A stretch of 64,000 nt of DNA. Source: Arthrobacter sp. TMP15. GTDB lineage: Bacteria > Actinomycetota > Actinomycetes > Actinomycetales > Micrococcaceae. This document shows positions 25,926-33,997 of this stretch, piece by piece. Below the pieces are notes generated by a model. That model was given only the letters and a program-made list of their open reading frames with translations, was not told the origin of the DNA and did not search any database. Numbering within the stretch: position 1 is the stretch's first letter; each line of letters begins with the position of its first letter. The stretch is taken from positions 3,472,001 through 3,536,000 of the forward strand of contig NZ_CP154262.1 in NCBI RefSeq assembly GCF_039529835.1. The letters are read 5' to 3'. Position numbers and translations under genes: made by a program.

Positions 25926-26969
25926 TCACCGCAGTACAAACCCCAATCCCAGCTCATCGTCAGCGTCCAAAGTGAATTTACCTTCGCCAACAGGGAAGGA
26001 CCGGCCACTGACTTCAACCACTACACTCTCACTTGAGCCGCCCAACTTCTCGCCCATGCTGCCAGTAACCCTGTCAACAACTCGGGCGGTGAATCGAGTG
26101 TCAATAATTGAATAGTTTTCCAGCACGTCCCCGTCCGCCAGTTGCCCAGAATCGCTCAGCAACGCCACCCGGGCGGCAGTTCCTGACCCACTGGGCGACC
26201 TGTCCACTTGCCCATCAGCAAAAACGCTCACATTGCGTTGCGCAAGTCCGGACCCGGATTCTTTGACGGGCTCGTGGAAGATCGTGCCAAAAATACCTTC
26301 CAGTTGGGTGTTCCCCGGGTGCTGCGCTGCCGGGTGCCCCGCTAGTGCGCCCGCCACTTGGTGCCCGGCGGAAACCACCTTCGCCAAGTTCGACGGCGTG
26401 ACCTCAAGACCCGCAGCAGCGGCAGGAACCGAGGCGTACAGAGCTCCACTCCATGCCAAATCAACACGCAACAACCCAAAGTCCGCGGTTTTCACCTTAA
26501 TGTCTCGCGCCACAACGTAGGAGGGCACATTGTGAAATGCCACTTCCCTGACTTTGCCACCTCCCATCGTCACCCGCGCCGTGACGCGACCCGAAGGAAT
26601 ATCAATCACAACGTCCGTCTCGCCGTCGTCCGGGGCCCTGACAAGTCCACTGCGCACAGCCCACGTTCCCAACGCCATGGTGCCGTGTCCGCAGACAGTG
26701 GAGAAACCCTCGCGGTGCCAGAATATGGCGCCAAAATGGGCCCCGGAATCATTGGGCGGCACCACAAAACCACCATACATATCGGCATGCCCGCGAGGCT
26801 CGTTGACAAGGAGCTTCCGAATTTTATCGGCATCCCCTGCAATGGCATTTTCGCGCCGTTCCAGCGCGGTACTTCCAGAAATGTCGAAAGGCAGGGCCGG
26901 GACAATCCTGAACGGCTCACCTGCTGTGTGATAGTCAAATGTTTCAATTTCCCACAATGCCGCTTTCAC
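25926..26969 (-). CDS. Proline racemase-family enzyme with Cys/Ser catalytic pair
   Basis: A 347-residue member of the proline racemase / hydroxyproline epimerase / trans-3-hydroxyproline dehydratase superfamily. I start it at the GTG at 26969 because AAAGGAGAG lies just upstream, although the frame is open a further 83 codons. The first active-site position is Cys93 (FSTVCGHGTMALG). The second, normally Cys in racemases and epimerases, is Ser260 (VDRSPSGSGTAARVA). Dehydratases of the family carry Thr or similar here, so dehydratase-type chemistry is more likely than a two-base racemization. No other hydroxyproline catabolic gene is adjacent. Confidence 0.85.
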   Translation of the reverse strand: MKAALWEIETFDYHTAGEPFRIVPALPFDISGSTALERRENAIAGDADKIRKLLVNEPRGHADMYGGFVVPPNDSGAHFGAIFWHREGFSTVCGHGTMALGTWAVRSGLVRAPDDGETDVVIDIPSGRVTARVTMGGGKVREVAFHNVPSYVVARDIKVKTADFGLLRVDLAWSGALYASVPAAAAGLEVTPSNLAKVVSAGHQVAGALAGHPAAQHPGNTQLEGIFGTIFHEPVKESGSGLAQRNVSVFADGQVDRSPSGSGTAARVALLSDSGQLADGDVLENYSIIDTRFTARVVDRVTGSMGEKLGGSSESVVVEVSGRSFPVGEGKFTLDADDELGLGFVLR

Positions 26970-27058
26970 AGTCGTCTCTCCTTTGAGCTGACAAACTCTG
27001 GCGTGGGCGGGTCCTAGGCCATTGCCGTCAATATGGCACGGTGTATTTGCCCTGTCAA

Positions 27059-27074
27059 TGTCCAGTCCTGGACA
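27059..27074. promoter_or_regulatory. Possible operator upstream of proline racemase-family gene
   Basis: Perfect inverted repeat TGTCCAG-TC-CTGGACA, about 90-105 bp upstream of the start at 26969 in the 272-bp divergent spacer shared with the WXG100 gene. The form resembles GntR-type operators, but no GntR gene is nearby and the link is inference. Confidence 0.3.
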
Positions 27075-27241
27075 CCGCTGCGTAGGCCGGTGCCGGATGG
27101 GTAGCGCTGCATGGGTAGCGCACCCCATCGACGGCTGTGGCCAAGTCGGGATAGATTCTAAGTAATCGCTCGGCAGGAACTCTCCGGTCGCAGTGAAACC
27201 ACAGCGGTAATACCGCAAATTTTTAGTGAAGGAAGTGCATC

Positions 27242-27511
27242 ATGGCAGCTGGAATGATTGGTAACGATCCCCAGGACATGGCCGATTTGGCCTCAAAGCT
27301 CGGCACCGCCATTGACCAGATCACTCAGGTCATGTCTACCCTGGACAGCAAGGCACAGTCCGTTCAGTGGGAAGGCCCCGACGCCACCCGCTTCAAGGGC
27401 ACCCAGTGGCCCACGTCCAAGAAGTCACTTGCCCGCGTCATCAGCGACCTCGGCGACGTCAAGGTCATTGTGAACAAGCAGAAGCAGCAGCAGCTCGACG
27501 CTTCCAAGTAA
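27242..27511 (+). CDS. Orphan WXG100 (ESAT-6-like) protein
   Basis: An 89-residue helical-hairpin protein with the central W-x-G turn (QWEGPDATRF) at the expected midpoint, helices on both sides, and a Lys/Gln-rich tail (KQKQQQLDASK). AAGGAAG ahead of the ATG is a good ribosome binding site. Such proteins are substrates or chaperones of type VII (ESX/Yuk) secretion. No EccC/YukB ATPase, EsxB partner or other T7SS component is in this window. It is followed by its own strong terminator. Confidence 0.85.
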   Translation: MAAGMIGNDPQDMADLASKLGTAIDQITQVMSTLDSKAQSVQWEGPDATRFKGTQWPTSKKSLARVISDLGDVKVIVNKQKQQQLDASK

Positions 27512-27536
27512 GCACAGCTCACAGAAGCACAGCAAG

Positions 27537-27585
27537 AACCAAAGCGCTGGTTTCCGCCCATTGGGCGGGAGCCAGCGCTTTGGTT
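27537..27585. terminator. Palindromic terminator after WXG100 gene
   Basis: Arms 27537-27550 (AACCAAAGCGCTGG) and 27572-27585 are perfect complements with an inner nested stem (CCGCCCA/TGGGCGG); a T-run follows the right arm (GGTTT). Confidence 0.85.
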
Positions 27586-27656
27586 TAACGCTATTTGCCA
27601 GCTAGTGCCGGTTCGCTGCGCAAGCTACACCGACGCGCGAAAGCTGCGAAGAAGCG

Positions 27657-28460
27657 CTAGCGTCGGCCGCGCTTTTGCGCGCGAGCCTTACCGCCAGGCC
27701 GACCGCCGCCGCGCAGGTTCGCCCCACTGGACTTGCCCTTGGCCGCGCCGGTGCGGGCCGGCGTCGAACTTTTTGCGACTTTGGCACCCTTTTTAGGCGC
27801 GGCATCCTGCTTCGCCTGAACGGAGGGCTGGCGCGAGCTATTGGCACTACGCCCGCGCACCACACCAATAAACTCTTGGATCACTGCCTCATCGTCTGCA
27901 GACAACGGGACAGGGTTGTCTATCCAGGCCAGCCCAATGCTCGTTTCTGGCACACCGTGCAGCAGTCGCGAACGCAAGGTTTTCCGGCTGTAGTGCCTGC
28001 CCACGGACATTGGCAGGATGAGAATACCCAGGCCAGCCTCCACCAGATCCAGTGCTTCCTCAATCCCGGCCATGGGAGGCAGCGGTTTGCGGGTACCTGC
28101 CGCAATTTCGCTAGAAATATCACGCCATTGTGGGAAGTCATCGGGGTCGGCAAGCAGATATTCATCCGCCAGATCCGCAACATCAAGCTCGTCGAAGGCG
28201 GCAATGGGGTGATCCTTGGGGGCAACGACAACCGAGAGTTCGCTGTACAGCGGGATCACGTGCAGCCCCGTCTTATCCACGGGCAGCCGCACAAAAGCCA
28301 TGTCGACCTCGCCGGCCCGCACGGAATCTAACTGGCGCGTTTCCGGCACAGGGTGCGAAACTAAAGGCACGTCCGGCATACGCTCCTGCCAGCGGTGGAT
28401 CCACTTTCCAGGGGTCACACCCGGGACAAAGGTCACTGTAAGTTCGCGGAATTCAGGCAC
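27657..28460 (-). CDS. LysR-type substrate-binding protein without DNA-binding domain
   Basis: A 267-residue protein whose first ~200 residues match the LysR-family effector-binding fold (LTVTFVPGVTPGKWIHRW, VRAGEVDMAFVRLPVDKTGL, IPLYSELSVVVAPKDHPIAA, VEAGLGILILPMSVGRHY). The N-terminal winged helix of a true LysR regulator is absent. The last ~55 residues form a Lys/Ala/Arg/Gly-rich basic tail (KKGAKVAKSSTPARTGAAKG) that could bind nucleic acid non-specifically. Start is GTG at 28460. It is divergent from the DUF5997 gene, a pairing I recall as common in Arthrobacter-type genomes. Confidence 0.85.
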   Translation of the reverse strand: MPEFRELTVTFVPGVTPGKWIHRWQERMPDVPLVSHPVPETRQLDSVRAGEVDMAFVRLPVDKTGLHVIPLYSELSVVVAPKDHPIAAFDELDVADLADEYLLADPDDFPQWRDISSEIAAGTRKPLPPMAGIEEALDLVEAGLGILILPMSVGRHYSRKTLRSRLLHGVPETSIGLAWIDNPVPLSADDEAVIQEFIGVVRGRSANSSRQPSVQAKQDAAPKKGAKVAKSSTPARTGAAKGKSSGANLRGGGRPGGKARAQKRGRR

Positions 28461-28523
28461 CTGTTTACCCTAACCTACCGCTTTCCTCTAAAACTACTCT
28501 CTGGCCACCGGTACGCTTAGTGC

Positions 28524-28913
28524 ATGAGCATTGAACCTTCACCCCAGGCCATGAAATCCGCCACGGCAGCCAAGAAGCTGGGCATCCACCTGCCCGCAGC
28601 ACCAGCGAAATTCCAAGAGAACGCAATCAGCCGGGAAGAATTCAAGGTTTTGCAGGAGGAGCCTCCCGCTTGGCTGGAAGAACTGCGCCGCAACGGACCC
28701 CACCCGCGTCCGGTCATTGCCCAGAAACTAAACATCTCCGTTGGCGGTCTTAACCGTTCGAATATTTCCGAGGCACTGACGACGGCGGATATCACCGCGC
28801 TATTGCAGGCTCCCCCTGCGTGGCTGGTTGAGGAGCGTGCCGTCCACGCCAAGGCTCGTGCCGAGGCCAAGCTGGCGAAAGAGCGGGAAACGGCTCGTCG
28901 GCCCAAGAGCTAG
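28524..28913 (+). CDS. DUF5997-family protein
   Basis: A 129-residue actinobacterial protein of the DUF5997 type (ATAAKKLGIHLPAAPAKFQE at the start, then FKVLQEEPPAWLEELRRNGP). A repeated phrase, PPAWLEELRR and PPAWLVEERA, about 60 residues apart, suggests an internal duplication. It is basic overall, without membrane segments or Cys. Function unknown; divergence from the LysR-type gene suggests they act together. Confidence 0.8.
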   Translation: MSIEPSPQAMKSATAAKKLGIHLPAAPAKFQENAISREEFKVLQEEPPAWLEELRRNGPHPRPVIAQKLNISVGGLNRSNISEALTTADITALLQAPPAWLVEERAVHAKARAEAKLAKERETARRPKS

Positions 28914-28947
28914 CGTCTAAAAGGGCATCTCCAGCCCCGTGAAGTGA

Positions 28948-29015
28948 AAAAAGCCACCGTTTGCGGTTTAGGCCACCCTGCCACGGGTGGCCTAAACCGC
29001 AAACGGTGGCTTTTT
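28948..29015. terminator. 31-bp perfect palindromic terminator
   Basis: Arms 28948-28978 and 28985-29015 are fully complementary around a six-base loop, with A-run and T-run at the outer ends, so it works in both directions. It serves the convergent DUF5997 gene and the amino-acid permease. Confidence 0.9.
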
Positions 29016-29028
29016 ATGTAGCGAGCTT

Positions 29029-30561
29029 CTAGGGGTTGTACGGCTGGCTGGCCTTCCCCAGTACCTCACCCTTGAAGAATTCAGGGTGGCTGCGGTACAT
29101 AAAGAACATCAGCACCGCTCCGAGGGCAATGACCCCGGCGCCAAGGATGAATACCAGTCCTAGTCCACCAATGTTGGAACCTGAACCATAATCGGGATCC
29201 ATCGAGTCATAGGCCGTTTTGAAGAACATGACAAGCAAAATCACACCGCCGATGAGCGGGGCAAGGAACTTGAAAATAAAATTCTTGATCCCGTGGAAGG
29301 CTTCTGCGCGAAAATACCAGACACAGGCTAGTGCAGTAATGCCGTAGTAGAAACAAATCATCATGCCCAAAGCCGTGATCGTATCCCACAGGGCGTTCTC
29401 GGACAGGGTCCGGGTGATGATGTAGAACCCTGCTGCAGCAATGGCTGCTGCCACTGTCGCATAGCCAGGTGACTTGTGCGTGGGGCTGATCTTGCCGAAG
29501 CTCTTAGGCAGTGCACGGTAATGCCCCATGGACAGCAGCGTCCTGGCCGGCGAAACGAACGTTGACTGCAAAGACGCCGCCGAGGAACTCAGAATGGCCA
29601 GCGACATCAAGATTGCGAAAGGCCCCATGACAGGTCCGGCAAGGACGGCGAAGATGCTGCCCTGATTTTCCGGGTTTCCAGCGCCGAGTCCTGTAGTACC
29701 GATGCCAGCGAAGGACAGCGTGGCCAAGGACACCGTCATGTAGATCAGCACAATGACGATGATCGTAACGGTAGCTGCCCGGCCGGGCGTCTTTTTCGGG
29801 TTCTTCGTTTCCTCGTTCATTGTTAGCGTGACGTCCCAACCCCAAAAGATGAAGATGGACAACGAAACACCTGCGGCGAACTGCGAGAACGATTCAACGG
29901 CGAAGGGATTGAACCAGTCAGCCTGAATGGCTGTGGCATCAAATGCCGTGCCGTTGGCCACGTGAGCGAAGGCCGCGAAGGCGAACCAGCCAAGAACCAG
30001 TAACTGGAACGCAACCAGAATGTACTGGAAGGACTTGGTGGTCTCCATACCCCGGTATGAAATCCAACATGCACCTGCGATAAACACCATGGTGGTGGCC
30101 AGGTTTAGTGGAAGGTTTCGGGTGAGATCCGCCAGTGAAGGATTGGAAAATATTTGCGCCAGCATCAGGTAAAAGAAATCAACTGCCACCGCCGCCAAGT
30201 TCGAGAGCACAATGATGGTGGCAGCAATCAACCCCCAACCGCCCATCCAGCCCAGCCACGGGCCAAAGGCTCGGGTTGCCCAAGTGAAGGAGGTACCGGC
30301 GTCGGGCATGGCATTATTTAATTCCCGGTATCCCAACGCCACCAGCAACATGGGAATGAACCCCACAAGGAAAATCGCTGGCAGGTGCACGCCCACTTCC
30401 GAGACCGTGGGTCCTAGGGCGGCTGTCAGGGTGTAGGCCGGGGCAATGCAGGAGATGCCTATGACAACAGCACCAATGAGCCCAACGGAGCCGGCCTTAA
30501 GGCCCTTTTCACTGAGTCCGTGGTCGCCGGCGGCGTTCCTAACTGTGTCTGGACTTGTCAT
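29029..30561 (-). CDS. APC-family amino acid / polyamine permease
   Basis: A 510-residue APC-superfamily transporter with 12-13 membrane helices. The first helix motif GLIGAVVIGISCIAPAYTLT and the helix-6 region IFIFWGWDVTLTMNEETKNP are family hallmarks. The gene begins 4 bases inside the end of the Usp gene (ATGA), so the two are translationally coupled. Being downstream of a putrescine-oxidase-type amine oxidase, it may import putrescine or a related amine or amino acid; that is inference from context. Confidence 0.88.
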   Translation of the reverse strand: MTSPDTVRNAAGDHGLSEKGLKAGSVGLIGAVVIGISCIAPAYTLTAALGPTVSEVGVHLPAIFLVGFIPMLLVALGYRELNNAMPDAGTSFTWATRAFGPWLGWMGGWGLIAATIIVLSNLAAVAVDFFYLMLAQIFSNPSLADLTRNLPLNLATTMVFIAGACWISYRGMETTKSFQYILVAFQLLVLGWFAFAAFAHVANGTAFDATAIQADWFNPFAVESFSQFAAGVSLSIFIFWGWDVTLTMNEETKNPKKTPGRAATVTIIVIVLIYMTVSLATLSFAGIGTTGLGAGNPENQGSIFAVLAGPVMGPFAILMSLAILSSSAASLQSTFVSPARTLLSMGHYRALPKSFGKISPTHKSPGYATVAAAIAAAGFYIITRTLSENALWDTITALGMMICFYYGITALACVWYFRAEAFHGIKNFIFKFLAPLIGGVILLVMFFKTAYDSMDPDYGSGSNIGGLGLVFILGAGVIALGAVLMFFMYRSHPEFFKGEVLGKASQPYNP

Positions 30562-31505
30562 TTCATCACCTCTGCTGGTCCCGCGGCCTCAGGCTTCGTT
30601 GCTTTGACGACGGGGATCTGGGTTGTCTGGAAGAGTTCTTCCGGTTGCAGCACGTAGTTGCGCGGCACCACGATCATGGGCACTGGCAGGGCTCGCAGGA
30701 TGCGGTTGGCCGTTGCCCCCAAAAAGATCGATTTATTTTGAGCTAAACGGCTTGACCCAATCAGTAGGATCTCGCCCTTTTTCCAATCGAGGTTGTCCAC
30801 AGCGTCTTCAATAGTGCGCCCGTGGCCAACCACAACGTCGATGTCCAGCTTCTCCAGCTCGCTGCTCTCAACGCCTTGGCTAGCTTCGGCAACCTGTCTA
30901 AGGTGACGTTCAGCATCCTCTACAGTGGCGCCCGAATCGCCGGAGCCCAAGGCCACCAGCGAAACTAGCCGCAATGGCAGAGACCGGCGTCTTGCCATAG
31001 CAATCCCTGTTCGCAGCACGTCTTCGGCTCCTGCCCGGGTGCCAAGTGCACAGGTCAGGCGCGTGAGTGCTTTTGTGCGGCTATACCCTGCCGGGGCCAA
31101 GACAACAGGAATTGTGGAGGCGTGCAGCAGGGAGCTGGCAACCGAACCAACCGAGAATCGCTTGAACAAGCCGGCACTGCTGGCACCAATCACCAGCATT
31201 GCGGCCCCCAACTCCCCTGCCGCTGCAATAAGCGCCTGCGCCTCAGAGTCGCCCCGACGGATGTGGGCCTGCGCCGGCACATCAGCCGGAATGAGCGCCA
31301 AGCCCTCATCTAGCCATTTTGAGACCTGCTTGGCCAAAATAGTGCCGAACCCGGTCTCCGGCGGATAAACGCCGTTGTACGGCGAACCTTCTGGCATGAC
31401 CATGACGAGGTCCAAGGAGGCACCCTGCCGACGAGCCAAACCCACTGCCAAGTTCACGGCGTCACCGCCACGAGCATTGGCGCTATACCCAACTACATAC
31501 CGCAT
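30558..31505 (-). CDS. Tandem universal stress protein (UspA-type)
   Basis: A 315-residue protein with two Usp domains. Domain 1 begins MRYVVGYSANARGGDAVNLA and ends with the nucleotide motif VIGASSAGLFKRFSVGSVAS (G-x-S-S/A form) and STIPVVLAP. Domain 2 covers about residues 150-300 with ILLIGSSRLAQNKSIFLGA and PVPMIVVP. A strong AAGGAGGACC ribosome binding site precedes the ATG at 31505. It lies between the amine oxidase and the permease, both on the same strand; ATP binding by at least domain 1 is expected. Confidence 0.9.
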   Translation of the reverse strand: MRYVVGYSANARGGDAVNLAVGLARRQGASLDLVMVMPEGSPYNGVYPPETGFGTILAKQVSKWLDEGLALIPADVPAQAHIRRGDSEAQALIAAAGELGAAMLVIGASSAGLFKRFSVGSVASSLLHASTIPVVLAPAGYSRTKALTRLTCALGTRAGAEDVLRTGIAMARRRSLPLRLVSLVALGSGDSGATVEDAERHLRQVAEASQGVESSELEKLDIDVVVGHGRTIEDAVDNLDWKKGEILLIGSSRLAQNKSIFLGATANRILRALPVPMIVVPRNYVLQPEELFQTTQIPVVKATKPEAAGPAEVMK

Positions 31506-31562
31506 AAGGTCCTCCTTAGGACGTCATTGTCACTGTGCTGCTGATGGCGCCTAGTGGCTGTT

Positions 31563-32957
31563 TTACTTCAGTTCGGCAATCAAGTTAGCCGCGGTGAACT
31601 GACCCATGCGGACAGCACCGTCAACGTGCTGGTAGCCCTCAGCGGCCAGATCCGAGCAAGACCAATGGATGGGTCCAACGGGGGTCAGCTGGTCCGCGCC
31701 ATAGCGGTGCAGGCCGCCCAGATCGTAGCTGGAGGCATAGGCCCCGCGAGTCCATTCCTCTGTTCCCCAGTCGGATTCGTAATAGACAACGGGGTCCGCG
31801 GCGGCGTCGCCTAGGAACTCTGCGAGCGCTGCGGTGATTTCTTTTTTGCGCTGTTCGGGAGAGAGGGTGAAGGCGTAATCGGCCTTCTCATCCGAGATGA
31901 AGCCAACCAAGGTGCCGCGGGAGTCCTCGTGGTTGGTGTTGTCGTAAACCTCCTGGACCAGCGAGGACGCACTGAAACCGGTGCCGGACAGGCCATCTTC
32001 ACGCCAGAACGGAGTCTCGTAGACAGCGTGAACTTTGATCACAAAACCCAACGACTGGTGCTGGTGCATCTGGTGCTGACGGCGCGGCAGCGGCGGATCG
32101 TAAGAGACCCGGCTGTACAGGTTCGGCGGGACGGCCATGATGACGCGGCGAGCAGTCACGGTGACGCCGTCGGCAATCACGGTGGCCCGGTAGTCGCCGT
32201 CGTACTTCTCCCAGCGGATGGTGCGGGCAGGAGAATTCAGAAAAACATCCTCACCGAGGTCGTTGGCGATGGCTACCGAAACGCCCTGCATACCGCCCAC
32301 GACGCGCTTGTCGAGGATAAAATTGTCATCCACCAAGTTGGTGAAGGAGCCAGCAGTGGAGGCCATCATGACAGCCTGCAGAGCCGAGAAAGCGTGCGCG
32401 GGTTTGGTCAGCATCCCGCCGGCGATGAACAGGCCAATGTTATTGCAGGCTTCCTCGTTATCGGATTGGCCGCGCAGCCAGTGGTGGAAGGAAACTATAT
32501 CCAGTTCACGCGCCTGCGGGTGTTCCCATGGCTTGGCGGGATCCATGGCGGCGGCCAACTCATCCAGGGTTTGGATGAGTTTGTCCATCTGCGCCTCGGT
32601 ATCAGAGCTGACCGGGAACATCTCACCGGTGTACCGGGTGCGGGTGCCGTCCGGGGCAATGTAGACGCTGTCCCCATCGCGATAGCGGGAGTACGTGTCC
32701 AGGCCGAGTTCCTCAAGTAAACCAATCAAGGCAGTCTGATCCGGGGAAACCCATTGGCCTCCAATTTCCAGCCATGCTCCGTCAATCGTGTTGGACCACG
32801 TGCGTCCTCCCACACGGTCGCGCGCCTCAACAACTGCAACGCTCAGCCCGGCTTTCTTCAACTCACGGGCTGCGGTCAATCCCGATGGGCCTGCGCCGAT
32901 GATGACCACATCACAGTTACGTTCGCGCTCGATGGTGGAGTTTCCTGCAGAACTCAT
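31563..32957 (-). CDS. Flavin monoamine oxidase, putrescine oxidase-like
   Basis: An FAD-dependent amine oxidase that oxidatively deaminates a primary amine to an aldehyde plus H2O2. I start it at the ATG at 32957 (MSSAGNSTIERERNCDVVII); 19 upstream codons are also open. The Rossmann motif is VVIIGAGPSGLTAARELKKA, followed by VEARDRVGGRTW. The C-terminal FAD motif is GAVRMGQFTAANLIAEL. Overall resemblance is to Kocuria/Rhodococcus putrescine oxidase (464 residues here). It is first in a unit with Usp and permease genes and is divergent from a TetR gene with an operator between. Confidence 0.88.
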   Translation of the reverse strand: MSSAGNSTIERERNCDVVIIGAGPSGLTAARELKKAGLSVAVVEARDRVGGRTWSNTIDGAWLEIGGQWVSPDQTALIGLLEELGLDTYSRYRDGDSVYIAPDGTRTRYTGEMFPVSSDTEAQMDKLIQTLDELAAAMDPAKPWEHPQARELDIVSFHHWLRGQSDNEEACNNIGLFIAGGMLTKPAHAFSALQAVMMASTAGSFTNLVDDNFILDKRVVGGMQGVSVAIANDLGEDVFLNSPARTIRWEKYDGDYRATVIADGVTVTARRVIMAVPPNLYSRVSYDPPLPRRQHQMHQHQSLGFVIKVHAVYETPFWREDGLSGTGFSASSLVQEVYDNTNHEDSRGTLVGFISDEKADYAFTLSPEQRKKEITAALAEFLGDAAADPVVYYESDWGTEEWTRGAYASSYDLGGLHRYGADQLTPVGPIHWSCSDLAAEGYQHVDGAVRMGQFTAANLIAELK

Positions 32958-32996
32958 GACTACCTCTCTTGTGCAGCATCCAGTGATGGGCCTCAC

Positions 32997-33017
32997 TAAA
33001 TGAATGCCGTTCATTTA
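32997..33017. promoter_or_regulatory. TetR-type operator between amine oxidase and regulator
   Basis: Perfect 8-bp arms TAAATGAA (32997-33004) and TTCATTTA (33010-33017) with a 5-base spacer, 40 bp upstream of the amine oxidase start and in the divergent spacer. Size and symmetry fit a TetR-family operator controlling both directions. Confidence 0.7.
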
Positions 33018-33106
33018 GAATAGACTGTAACTGACATCACCACATCCGTAAAGTGGTGTGAGTAAATAAGTTGTGCCCCAGCCGGGGTGGAGAAGGAGTA
33101 CCCGCC

Positions 33107-33823
33107 TTGGTTTCAGCTGCAGAAGTGCCAGGAGACGGACGACGCCGGGCAGGTCGCCCCCCGCACGCGCTGCTCAGTTCCGCCCGGATCACCAGGGCAG
33201 CCCTGAAACTAATCAGTCACGATGGTTACAAAGGCCTCACCATGGCGGCACTAGCCAGGTCAATGAATGTAGCGCCATCGGCGCTGTACAACCATGTTCG
33301 CTCCAAACAAGACGTACTGCTACTGGTGGAAGACCACTTGATGGGAAGAGTTGATGTTTCAAGCTTTGCCACCGAGTCTTGGGAAACGGCCGTCAACACC
33401 TGGGCGCATTCTTACAGGAACGTTTTTGCCTCGCATTTGCCGCTCATCCCCGTCATTGCCCTACTGCCGGTAACCAACGCCCCCAAAACCATCACCATGT
33501 ATGAGGCCGTCACCAACGGCTTTCTCGCCGCAGGCTGGGCACCCGAGGGAATCATTGACGCGGTGGTTGCCCTGGAATCGTTCATCTACGGTTCCGCCTA
33601 CGATGCAAATGCCCCAGCTGACATCTTCGACGCCGGCACCATGGCGCCGCAATCACCGAACTTCAGCGCCGCCGTCGCCCGTCGGGGCCGCTGCGGCCCT
33701 TCGGGTTCAGGGGCTTCAGAGGGTTCCGCTTCACCTCGAAATGATGCGGATGCTGCATTTACTCTGGGCTTAAAGGCCATGATCGCAGGACTCGCAGCCA
33801 CTATGGGACCTCCCAGCGGCTAA
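33107..33823 (+). CDS. TetR-family transcriptional regulator
   Basis: A 238-residue regulator read from the TTG at 33107, which has AGAAGGAG about 10 bases upstream; the frame is open back to 33071 with no better site. The helix-turn-helix is LTMAALARSMNVAPSALYNH followed by VRSKQDVLLLVEDHL. The ligand domain contains an unusual Gly/Ser-rich stretch (SGSGASEGSASPRND) near residue 205, probably a flexible loop. It is divergent from the putrescine-oxidase-like operon, with a matching operator; an amine or its aldehyde is the likely inducer. Confidence 0.88.
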   Translation: MVSAAEVPGDGRRRAGRPPHALLSSARITRAALKLISHDGYKGLTMAALARSMNVAPSALYNHVRSKQDVLLLVEDHLMGRVDVSSFATESWETAVNTWAHSYRNVFASHLPLIPVIALLPVTNAPKTITMYEAVTNGFLAAGWAPEGIIDAVVALESFIYGSAYDANAPADIFDAGTMAPQSPNFSAAVARRGRCGPSGSGASEGSASPRNDADAAFTLGLKAMIAGLAATMGPPSG

Positions 33824-33838
33824 TTCACAGCAAACTCA

Positions 33839-33901
33839 CGCCGAGTTGCCACTTATGGTGTCGTAAACTCGATTTTGGGCACCATAAGTGGCAACTCGGC
33901 G
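33839..33901. terminator. 22-bp perfect palindrome after TetR gene
   Basis: Arms 33839-33860 and 33880-33901 are exact complements with a 19-base loop. There is no T-run on either side. It probably ends the TetR transcript, but the lack of a U-tract leaves a repeat-type role open. Confidence 0.6.
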
Positions 33902-33997
33902 CGTTGAATCGGCCAACGTGCCAGAACACTAGCCACACAGGGCCAGCAACCTTAGGCTGAACCTTTAGACAGCCACCAGAATGCACAGGAGCTCACC

